NCBI GenBank assembly: GCA_937910665.1
Contig: CALEPR010000116.1
Coordinates: forward strand, 1-20,157
DNA from: an uncultured Selenomonadales bacterium
GTDB lineage: Bacteria; Bacillota; Negativicutes; Selenomonadales; Selenomonadaceae
Length of the DNA: 20,157 bases
Direction: 5' to 3'
Below, piece after piece: positions 14,056-20,157 of the stretch; positions within the stretch are counted from its first letter, which is position 1; every line of letters starts with the position of its first letter. A program made the translations under genes and the position numbers. The notes under the pieces are model-generated. The model was not told the origin of the DNA and ran no database searches. It was given only the letters and a program-made list of their open reading frames with translations.

Positions 14056-14556
14056 TTGATTGAAATTAACGCAACAATGGTCGCGCAGGTTTTAAACTTC
14101 TTAATCTTGGCAGTAATCTTGCGTGCGGTAGCTTACAAACCAGTTGCGAGACTTCTTCAACAACGCAGTGACAGCATAAAAAATTCTATCGACAAGGCAG
14201 AGGCAGACAAAAAAGCTGCCGAACAAACTTTGGCGGAATATAAATCAAAACTCGCCGACGCACACAAACAGGCTCAGGCGATTGTTGACAAGGCTGAACT
14301 TTCTGCGCGTCAGGAACGTGAGGCTTTAGTCGCTGAAACTAAAAAGGAAATTGACAGAATGAAACAAAATGCGCAGGAAGAAATTCAGAATGAAAGAAAC
14401 CGCGCTTTTGAAGAAATGAAGTCGGAAATTGTTTCCTTGAGTTTGGCGGCGGCTGAAAAAATTGTCGCAAAAAATCTCACTTCAAAAGAAAATGACAAAC
14501 TTGTCAATGATTTTATTTCCGGTCTCGATAAAGATATGCTGGAAGGCGTGAAGTAG
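14056..14556 (+). CDS. atpF: F-type ATP synthase subunit b
   Basis: Peripheral stalk subunit that links the membrane part to F1. The 166-residue protein has one N-terminal membrane helix (about 8-26, MVAQVLNFLILAVILRAV) and then a long charged coiled coil (about 40-150; AEADKKAAEQTLAEYKSKL and so on). The start is TTG 14056, set by AAAGGAGG (14039-14046) about nine bases ahead. No ATG fits the family's N-terminus. atpH follows after 12 bases with its own GGAGG. Confidence 0.95.
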   Translation: MIEINATMVAQVLNFLILAVILRAVAYKPVARLLQQRSDSIKNSIDKAEADKKAAEQTLAEYKSKLADAHKQAQAIVDKAELSARQEREALVAETKKEIDRMKQNAQEEIQNERNRAFEEMKSEIVSLSLAAAEKIVAKNLTSKENDKLVNDFISGLDKDMLEGVK

Positions 14557-14568
14557 GAGGCGAGCTAA

Positions 14569-15123
14569 ATGTTAAATATTCAGCTTGCCAACAAGTACGC
14601 GAAGGCAATTTTTGAACTCGCGCAGGACGAAAAAAAACTTGACGCTTACGACAAAGATTTAAACAAGGTCGCTGAAGATATTTTTGGTTTGCCGGAAGCT
14701 GTAAAGTTTTTCCAAAATCCGCTCGTCCCACACACAGCGAAAAAAGATTTGCTGACTAAAGCACTTAAAAAAGAAGTTTCGGAAACTGTGATGAATTTTT
14801 TGCTTTTGCTTGTGGACAAAAGTCGCATTGGCATTTTCAGCGAAATTTATGAAATTTTTACCGGCTTGAAAAATCAGGCGCAGGGAATTTTAATCGCTGA
14901 TGTCACAAGTGCATTTCCACTTTCAAAACAGCAGGAAACGCAGCTTAACAAAAAACTTTCCACGTTGAGCGGCAAAAAAATTCAGATTCGCAAACACGAA
15001 GATAAATCTATTCTTGGAGGACTTATCGTGACGATTGGCGACAAACGCATTGACGGCTCAGCTGCCGGGCGTTTGCGCTCACTCAAAAGTACTCTTGCAG
15101 TAAATTCAATCGCCAATGCTTAA
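14569..15123 (+). CDS. atpH: F-type ATP synthase subunit delta
   Basis: Connects the b stalk to the top of the F1 alpha-beta ring. The 184-residue protein has the family length. It shows LANKYAKAIFELAQDEKKLD near the N-terminus and a helical domain through FLLLLVDKSRIGIFSEIYE. The C-terminal signature is IRKHEDKSILGGLIVTIGDK followed by RIDGSAAGRLRSLKS. ATG 14569 follows AGGAGGCGAG. Confidence 0.95.
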   Translation: MLNIQLANKYAKAIFELAQDEKKLDAYDKDLNKVAEDIFGLPEAVKFFQNPLVPHTAKKDLLTKALKKEVSETVMNFLLLLVDKSRIGIFSEIYEIFTGLKNQAQGILIADVTSAFPLSKQQETQLNKKLSTLSGKKIQIRKHEDKSILGGLIVTIGDKRIDGSAAGRLRSLKSTLAVNSIANA

Positions 15124-15159
15124 AAATGTTGGCATTGAGTCAGAGGTGAAGTAAAAAAT

Positions 15160-16683
15160 ATGAAAATAAATCCTGATGAAATTACTGCCATAATCAAGAG
15201 TCAGATTAAAAATTACAACGTCGATTTAAATGTTGACGAAGTTGGAACTGTTATCGAAGTCGGCGACGGCATAGCGCATATTCACGGACTGGATAAAGCT
15301 ATGGCGGGCGAACTTTTGGACTTCGGCAATGATATTTTTGGTCTGGTCTTGAACTTAGAGCAGGACAATGTCGGTGCAGTTATTCTCGGTCGTGACAATG
15401 AAATTAAAGAAGGCACGACTGTAAAACGCACGGCAAGAATTATGCAGGTGCCTGTCGGCGAAAATATGATCGGTCGCGTTGTTGACGCACTCGGTCGTCC
15501 AATCGACGGCAAAGGCCCTATCAAAACAACCCAATCAAGACCTGTCGAATTTAAAGCTCCAGGTATCGCGGACAGAAAATCTGTTCATGAACCGCTGCAG
15601 ACAGGTTTAAAAGCTATCGACGCACTTGTTCCTATCGGACGCGGACAGCGTGAATTGATTATCGGCGACAGAGGAATTGGTAAATCTGCAATCGCTATCG
15701 ACACAATCATTAACCAAAAAGGTCAAAACTGTATCTGCGTTTATGTTGCAATCGGTCAGAAAGCGTCAACAGTTGCGCGTGTCGTGAAAACTTTGGAAGA
15801 TCATGGCGCGATGGAATATTCAATAGTTGTTGCGGCGACGGCGGCGGATTCTGCACCGCTCCAGTATCTTGCACCTTATGCAGGCGTTGCAATGGCTGAA
15901 TACTTTATGTATGAAAAGCACGGTCACTGCCTCTGCATTTATGATGACTTGACAAAACATGCTGCGGCTTATCGTGCAATGTCACTGCTTTTGAGAAGAC
16001 CTCCGGGTCGTGAGGCTTATCCCGGCGACGTTTTCTATCTGCACTCCAGACTTTTGGAACGCGCGGCAAAACTTTCTGACGAACTCGGCGCAGGTTCAAT
16101 TACTGCCCTGCCGATTATCGAAACTCAAGCCGGCGACGTTTCAGCTTACATTCCGACAAATGTTATCTCAATCACGGACGGACAGATTATGCTTGAAACA
16201 GATTCTTTCTACTCAGGAATCAGACCGGCTATCAGCGTCGGCTTGTCAGTTTCGCGCGTCGGTGGTTCGGCACAGATTAAAGCAATGAAACAAGTTGCAG
16301 GTACAATGCGTTTGGACTTGGCACAGTATCGTGAGCTTGCGGCATTTGCACAGTTCGGCTCGGACTTGGATAAAGCAACTAAAGCACAACTCGACAGAGG
16401 TGCGAGAATGGTTGAAACTTTGAAACAGTCGCAATATTCGCCACTTGCAGTTGAAGACCAAGTTTTGACAATTTTCACGGCGGTTAAAGGTTTCTTGACT
16501 GATATTCCTGTCAATAAAGTTGTTACCTTCCAAAATGACTTTATTAAATTTATGCACACAAGCCACCCCGAAGTCGGCAAGAAAATTGCTGAACAGAAAA
16601 AACTGGACGACGCACTCGAAGCCGAAATCAGCGCGGCTATTAAGGAGTTCAAGGAAACAGTTACTTACAAGACTGCGGAATAA
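15160..16683 (+). CDS. atpA: F-type ATP synthase subunit alpha
   Basis: Non-catalytic nucleotide-binding subunit of F1, alternating with beta. The 507-residue protein is full length with a beta-barrel N-terminal domain (EVGTVIEVGDGIAHIHGL, 27-44). Walker A is GDRGIGKS (169-176) and Walker B is near CICIYDD equivalent HCLCIYDDL (256-264). RPPGREAYPGD is at 280-290. The ATPase signature PAISVGLSVSRVGGSAQ (356-372) holds the arginine finger Arg366. GAGGTGAAG lies ahead of ATG 15160. Codon use is richer in C/G-ending codons than in phoH or queH, consistent with high expression. Confidence 0.98.
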   Translation: MKINPDEITAIIKSQIKNYNVDLNVDEVGTVIEVGDGIAHIHGLDKAMAGELLDFGNDIFGLVLNLEQDNVGAVILGRDNEIKEGTTVKRTARIMQVPVGENMIGRVVDALGRPIDGKGPIKTTQSRPVEFKAPGIADRKSVHEPLQTGLKAIDALVPIGRGQRELIIGDRGIGKSAIAIDTIINQKGQNCICVYVAIGQKASTVARVVKTLEDHGAMEYSIVVAATAADSAPLQYLAPYAGVAMAEYFMYEKHGHCLCIYDDLTKHAAAYRAMSLLLRRPPGREAYPGDVFYLHSRLLERAAKLSDELGAGSITALPIIETQAGDVSAYIPTNVISITDGQIMLETDSFYSGIRPAISVGLSVSRVGGSAQIKAMKQVAGTMRLDLAQYRELAAFAQFGSDLDKATKAQLDRGARMVETLKQSQYSPLAVEDQVLTIFTAVKGFLTDIPVNKVVTFQNDFIKFMHTSHPEVGKKIAEQKKLDDALEAEISAAIKEFKETVTYKTAE

Positions 16684-16696
16684 GGCGGTGAAGTAA

Positions 16697-17809
16697 ATGG
16701 CAAATTTACAAAATATCCGCCGCCGCATTAAAAGCGTCAAAAACATTCAAAAAATCACAAACGCAATGGACATGATAGCGCGGTCGAGATTCAACGCGGC
16801 AAGGGACGCACTTTTAATGAACTTGCCTTTTGTCGATAAAACGCGCGAAATTATCCGCAGACTTATGGCGCAAATGCACGGTCAAGAAGATGAAAGTCCT
16901 TTCATCATGACGCGTAAAGAAATGATTGAGCGCGAACAGGAAGGCAATGGAAAATTTTTGTTCTTGGTCATTGCGTCTGACAAAGGTCTTGCAGGTGCGT
17001 ACTCCAGCAACGTCTTCAAGGAAGCGCACGATACTATTGAGTACGACGGTTCGCCTGATGACTCCAAAGCTGCGACGGAAGAAAATTTCCACAAGAAAAA
17101 TTTCGACGCGATTAAAGACATCAGAAAAAGTCCGCAAATGGGACAAATGCGTGCTGCGCGAAGTCATGTTAAAGCTACAGGAACTTCACGCCCGACTTCA
17201 ACAGGCGGCACGGCGACTTCGACTGCAAATATTTCTGTCGCACGTGAGTATCACGATGAAAATTACATTGAAGGTATTGAGCTTATCACGGTAGGCAGGA
17301 AGGCGACAACGCATTTCAAACAGCGCGGTTACAACATTATCAGACATTATCACGGTATCAGCGAGCGTCCGCAATATCAGTACGCGAAAGAAATTGCAGA
17401 CTTGATTGTCGAAAGATTTATGAGCGGTGAAATTACTGACGTTACAATGATTTACACGCGATTTGTTTCAGCGATTAGTTGTGTGCCGGACGATGTAACT
17501 TTGTTGCCGCTGATTACTGATGACTTCGTTTCAGAAAATTTGGCGACGAAGGAAGAATACATTTATGAACCGGGCGCGGCAGAGATTTTAAACAGTTTCC
17601 TGCCGCAGAGATTGGCGACAAGAATTTATGGCGCAATGTTGCACGGCGCGGCATCTGAATTAAGTTCCAGAATGAACGCGATGAGTAATGCAACTGACAA
17701 CGCGCAGGAACTTATCGGCAAACTCAATCTGCACTACAACAAAGTTCGTCAAGCCGGCATCACTAACGAAATTAACGAAATTGTCGGCGGCGCGAATGCG
17801 TTGGAGTAA
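16697..17809 (+). CDS. atpG: F-type ATP synthase subunit gamma with a large insertion
   Basis: Central rotor shaft of F1. At 370 residues it is about 80 longer than usual (about 285-290). The N-terminal shaft helix (ANLQNIRRRIKSVKNIQKIT) and C-terminal helix (LNLHYNKVRQAGITNEINEI, then VGGANALE) are normal. The Rossmann-like middle begins FLFLVIASDKGLAGAYSSNV (87-106) and resumes at IEGIELITVGRK (191-202). In between, about 115-190, is extra sequence: an acidic/basic part (YDGSPDDSKAATEENFHKKN), a basic part (MRAARSHVKA) and a Ser/Thr/Gly tract (TGTSRPTSTGGTATSTANIS). The frame is open throughout with no sign of a frameshift. The position differs from the cyanobacterial gamma regulatory insert, which lies nearer the end of this domain. 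Confidence 0.95.
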   Translation: MANLQNIRRRIKSVKNIQKITNAMDMIARSRFNAARDALLMNLPFVDKTREIIRRLMAQMHGQEDESPFIMTRKEMIEREQEGNGKFLFLVIASDKGLAGAYSSNVFKEAHDTIEYDGSPDDSKAATEENFHKKNFDAIKDIRKSPQMGQMRAARSHVKATGTSRPTSTGGTATSTANISVAREYHDENYIEGIELITVGRKATTHFKQRGYNIIRHYHGISERPQYQYAKEIADLIVERFMSGEITDVTMIYTRFVSAISCVPDDVTLLPLITDDFVSENLATKEEYIYEPGAAEILNSFLPQRLATRIYGAMLHGAASELSSRMNAMSNATDNAQELIGKLNLHYNKVRQAGITNEINEIVGGANALE

Positions 17810-17839
17810 TTTGAGAGATAAAAAAAGGTGGTGATTACA

Positions 17840-18103
17840 ATGGCTGAAAATGAAAATAATCTAAATGCAGGTGTTGAGGGTCGTTTGACAAATTTGGAAA
17901 ATAATTTTTCGACTTTCGAGCGCAGGTTTGATATTTTTGTTCAGGAGATGAAGGACTTCAAGGAAGAGATGCGTGCAAATGTCGTGCGACAAGATGCCGA
18001 TATGCGTGAACTTCGCGCAAATGTGAACGGCACAACGCGAAATATGTTTATAGCCGTTGCTGTCGCCGTCGGAGGAATGTTGCTTTCAGTTTGGTTAAAG
18101 TAA
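17840..18103 (+). CDS. Small coiled-coil protein with C-terminal membrane helix, inside the atp operon
   Basis: I do not recognise a named family. From ATG 17840 (87 residues; AAGGTGGTGA just ahead), residues about 14-62 are charged heptad-like helix (RLTNLENNFSTFERRFDIFV, then QEMKDFKEEMRANVVRQDAD). Residues about 68-86 form one membrane helix (NMFIAVAVAVGGMLLSVWLK). It has no signal peptide, so the coiled coil probably faces the cytosol as in tail-anchored proteins. The layout is similar to phage XhlA-type proteins and many small hypothetical proteins. It lies between atpG and atpD, 30 bases after atpG and 42 before atpD, in the same direction and with its own ribosome-binding site. It is therefore probably co-expressed with the ATP synthase. 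Function is unknown. Confidence 0.75.
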   Translation: MAENENNLNAGVEGRLTNLENNFSTFERRFDIFVQEMKDFKEEMRANVVRQDADMRELRANVNGTTRNMFIAVAVAVGGMLLSVWLK

Positions 18104-18145
18104 CTTAAAAATAAAAATCGGCAATAAAGAAGGAGGAATAGAATT

Positions 18146-19555
18146 TTGGCGAAAGGAAAGGTAGTTCAGGTTATCGGCGCGGTCGTCGACGTGGAATTTC
18201 CGCCCGGCGAACTGCCCAAGATTCTGAACGCAGTACATATAACAGGCAAATCAGGCGATGTAAAAATTGATTTGATTGCTGAAGTTATGCAACATTTAGG
18301 TGACAGTGTTACGCGTTGCATTGCGATGAGTTCGACTGACGGACTTGTTCGCGGTATGGAGGCTGAGGACACAGGCGCACCAATTACTGTACCTGTCGGT
18401 GATGCTTGCTTGGGACGCGTCTTTAATGTCTTGGGACAGACAGTTGACAACAATCCTAAACCTGTCGGCAACAAAGAAAGCTGGCCTATTCACAGACCTG
18501 CACCGACTTTTGAGGAACAGGAAACTTCCACACAGATTTTGGAAACAGGTATTAAAGTTGTTGACTTAATCGCGCCTTATGCTCGCGGCGGTAAAATCGG
18601 ACTGTTCGGCGGCGCAGGTGTCGGCAAAACTGTTTTGATTATGGAGCTTATCCACAACATTGCTACAGAGCACGGCGGTTACTCGGTCTTCTCAGGCGTT
18701 GGTGAGCGTACGCGTGAAGGTAATGACTTGTGGAATGAAATGCGCGAATCAGGCGTTATTGATAAAACTGCGCTGGTTTACGGACAGATGAATGAGCCGC
18801 CTGGAGCGCGTATGCGTGTCGGTCTTACAGGTTTGACAATGGCGGAGTATTTCCGCGATGTCGGCGGTCAGGACGTTCTGCTTTTTATCGACAACATTTT
18901 TAGGTTTATTCAGGCAGGTTCTGAAGTCTCCGCGCTGTTAGGTCGTATGCCTTCAGCGGTCGGTTATCAGCCTACTTTGTCAACAGATATTGGCGCACTT
19001 CAAGAGCGTATCACTTCGACTAAAAAAGGTTCAATTACTTCAGTTCAAGCAGTTTATGTCCCTGCGGACGACTTGACTGACCCTGCACCTGCCGGAACAT
19101 TCACGCACTTGGACGCGACAACAGTTTTAAGTCGTCAAATTGCTGAGCTTGGAATTTATCCTGCAGTTGATCCGCTCGATTCGACTTCAAGAATTTTAGA
19201 TCCGAACATTATTGGGCAAGAACATTATGAAGTTGCACGCGGCGTTCAGTCAGTTTTGCAGAAGTACAAAGAATTGCAAGATATTATCGCAATTTTGGGT
19301 ATGGAAGAACTTTCAGAAGAAGACAAACTTACAGTTTCACGCGCAAGAAAAATTCAGCGTTTCTTGTCACAGCCGTTTGCAGTTGCGTCGCAGTTTACAG
19401 GCATGGAAGGCAAATATGTGCCGCTTAAAGATACAATTCGCGGCTTTAAAGAAATTCTTGCCGGTAAATATGACGACTTGCCAGAAGGCGCATTTTATCT
19501 GGTCGGCGGAATTGAGGAGGCTGTCCAAAAGGCGGAGAAACTCAAGGAGGGCTGA
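18146..19555 (+). CDS. atpD: F-type ATP synthase subunit beta
   Basis: Catalytic subunit of F1. The 469-residue protein is full length. The start is TTG 18146, fixed by GGAGGAATAG ahead and the family N-terminus AKGKVVQVIGAVVDVEF. Walker A is GGAGVGKT (155-162), the catalytic Glu187 lies in GERTREGNDL (186-195), and LLFIDNIFRF carries the Walker B aspartate. ALLGRMPSAVGYQPTLSTDI is the beta signature region, and the DELSEED-type lever reads MEELSEEDK. All catalytic residues are present. atpC follows after six bases. Confidence 0.98.
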   Translation: MAKGKVVQVIGAVVDVEFPPGELPKILNAVHITGKSGDVKIDLIAEVMQHLGDSVTRCIAMSSTDGLVRGMEAEDTGAPITVPVGDACLGRVFNVLGQTVDNNPKPVGNKESWPIHRPAPTFEEQETSTQILETGIKVVDLIAPYARGGKIGLFGGAGVGKTVLIMELIHNIATEHGGYSVFSGVGERTREGNDLWNEMRESGVIDKTALVYGQMNEPPGARMRVGLTGLTMAEYFRDVGGQDVLLFIDNIFRFIQAGSEVSALLGRMPSAVGYQPTLSTDIGALQERITSTKKGSITSVQAVYVPADDLTDPAPAGTFTHLDATTVLSRQIAELGIYPAVDPLDSTSRILDPNIIGQEHYEVARGVQSVLQKYKELQDIIAILGMEELSEEDKLTVSRARKIQRFLSQPFAVASQFTGMEGKYVPLKDTIRGFKEILAGKYDDLPEGAFYLVGGIEEAVQKAEKLKEG

Positions 19556-19561
19556 TGATTT

Positions 19562-19987
19562 ATGGCGACAATCAAACTTGATATTGTCAGTCCCGACAGA
19601 GGAGAAATTTTTTCAAAAGACATTGATATGTTAATCGTCCGCTCGACTGCAGGCGAACTTGGAATTTTGCCGAGACACGCCAGACTTTTAACTGAACTTT
19701 TGCCGCACGCCATGAGAATTAAAATTGGCGGCGGAGAAAATTTAATTGCGCTTGGCGGAGGTTTTATGGAAGTCACGCCGGAAAAAATTACAGTCTTGGC
19801 AAGGTCTGCGGAACTTCCTGACGACATTGATATTGAACGCGCACAGCGAGCAAGAAAACGTGCTGAGGACAGAATTGCGGAATATAAACAGGCGACTAAA
19901 GAATCTTTAATTGATATTGGTCGAGCAAATGCCGCACTTGCCAGAGCGAAGGCAAGATTGTTGGTAAAAAATGTTCCGTTCAACTGA
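19562..19987 (+). CDS. atpC: F-type ATP synthase subunit epsilon
   Basis: Rotor-foot subunit that also inhibits ATP hydrolysis. The 141-residue protein has an N-terminal beta sandwich (TIKLDIVSPDRGEIFSKDID, GELGILPRHARLLTELLP, GGGFMEVTPEKITVLARSAE) and a C-terminal pair of helices (about 88-135; ERAQRARKRAEDRIAEYKQA and on). AAGGAGGG (19544-19551) within the atpD end serves ATG 19562. It is the last gene of the operon. A hairpin follows 29 bases after the stop codon. Confidence 0.96.
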   Translation: MATIKLDIVSPDRGEIFSKDIDMLIVRSTAGELGILPRHARLLTELLPHAMRIKIGGGENLIALGGGFMEVTPEKITVLARSAELPDDIDIERAQRARKRAEDRIAEYKQATKESLIDIGRANAALARAKARLLVKNVPFN

Positions 19988-20016
19988 AAAAATTTTTTTG
20001 AAAAATGAAATTAAAA

Positions 20017-20048
20017 AAATCTTCGACAGAAAATTTTGTCGGAGATTT
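20017..20048 (+). terminator. Terminator hairpin after the atp operon
   Basis: A 12-base-pair stem (20017-20028 with 20037-20048, one G-T pair) encloses an eight-base loop. On the left it is preceded by seven A residues, but on the right only TTT remains before CAGACTG, so the + strand T-tract is short. On the - strand it would be a perfect terminator. It probably ended the atp operon, possibly in both directions, before the adjacent element arrived. Confidence 0.6.
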
Positions 20049-20065
20049 CAGACTGTAGACAAAAA

Positions 20066-20094
20066 TTGAAAAACACCTTCCGATGTGATATAAA
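20066..20094 (+). promoter_or_regulatory. Promoter of the reading frame at 20115
   Basis: TTGAAA (20066-20071) and TATAAA (20089-20094) are 17 bases apart, with TG at 20086-20087 making an extended -10 element. Transcription should begin near 20101, leaving a leader of about 14 bases with ribosome-binding site GAGGTG (20103-20108). Confidence 0.65.
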
Positions 20095-20113
20095 ATAGTC
20101 GAGAGGTGTTTTT
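20069..20113 (+). repeat. 10-base inverted repeat around the -10 box and ribosome-binding site
   Basis: AAAAACACCT (20069-20078) is complementary to AGGTGTTTTT (20104-20113). A T-G pair and C81-T84 with G98-G101 (20081-20084, 20098-20101) can extend the stem inward. The -10 box is in the loop, the ribosome-binding site is in the right arm and six T residues end it. In read-through RNA it would act as terminator or as a block on translation. Confidence 0.7.
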
Positions 20114-20114
20114 T

Positions 20115-20157
20115 ATGTACCGCAAGAAAGACAGAAAGTTGCAAAAAGAAAATGTGA
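20115..20157 (+). CDS. Start of a truncated reading frame, possibly a transposase
   Basis: Only 14 codons are visible (MYRKKDRKLQKENV), and the frame is open to the window end. The very basic start, short leader and neighbouring inverted repeat recall transposases of IS1182-like or similar elements. This is recognition from a very short segment and cannot be confirmed. GAGGTG lies six bases before ATG 20115. Confidence 0.4.
   Translation, partial: MYRKKDRKLQKENV

Larger units (their letters stand above)
20049..20157 (+). mobile_element. Possible left end of an insertion sequence (partial)
   Basis: CAGACTGTAGACAAAA at 20049-20064 abuts the shortened T-tract of the atp terminator and resembles the ends of some Firmicutes DDE insertion sequences. 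A compact promoter, an inverted repeat over the ribosome-binding site and a basic start of a reading frame follow within 70 bases. The right end lies outside, so neither terminal repeats nor target duplication can be verified. Confidence 0.4.

Noticed and set aside
16697..17809. Gamma insert as a frameshift or assembly join
   Set aside because: The frame is open across the insert, codon use matches the flanks, and both family halves resume in the same frame.
17828..17839. GTG start for the coiled-coil protein
   Set aside because: GTG 17828 lies within the ribosome-binding site AAGGTGGTGA. ATG 17840 is at the right distance.

Overview
The window reads as chromosomal DNA of a low-GC bacterium, most likely a Negativicutes (Selenomonadales-type) member of the Firmicutes. 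This rests on Firmicutes-like rRNA, ribosome-binding sites (AGGAGG variants) and protein families, on a secreted protein made only of SLH domains (the kind that links the outer membrane to peptidoglycan in Negativicutes), and on very A/T-tract-rich coding sequence full of AAAATTTT runs. The species cannot be named from the sequence alone.

Layout. 1-697: the end of a ribosomal operon, with the 3' part of 23S rRNA, a 5S rRNA, tRNA-His(GTG) and tRNA-Trp(CCA). 903-1985: a PhoH-family ATPase. 2334-5299: an RNA and ribosome maintenance block, trmD, rbfA, nrnA and truB, with a promoter in front of rbfA and a terminator at the end of truB. 5387-8407: an amino-acid block led by a good promoter: aroF (DAHP synthase), hisF, a RelB/RelE-type toxin-antitoxin pair, and hisIE. 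8424-11753: a membrane-anchored polysaccharide deacetylase, two overlapping oligopeptide/nickel-type ABC ATPases with no permease or binding protein beside them, and queH (queuosine synthesis). 11867-12487: an SLH-only secreted protein lying between two nearly identical terminator-like hairpins.

12620-19987: a complete F-type ATP synthase operon in the order atpI-B-E-F-H-A-G-(extra gene)-D-C. It departs from the textbook operon in three ways. The gamma subunit carries an insertion of about 75 residues rich in charged residues and Ser/Thr. A small gene for a coiled-coil protein with one C-terminal membrane helix sits between atpG and atpD. The c subunit has an aspartate at the position that is glutamine in the Na+ c-ring of Ilyobacter. 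Together these are the best candidates for something undescribed here.

20017-20157: after atpC comes a strong hairpin whose T-tract seems cut short, then what looks like the left end of an insertion sequence with its own promoter and the first codons of a reading frame that runs off the window. The promoter -10 box lies in the loop of an inverted repeat whose right arm covers the ribosome-binding site. This arrangement is known to silence transposase translation from read-through transcripts.

Almost every gene lies on the + strand. No CRISPR array, phage module or secondary-metabolite cluster was seen.
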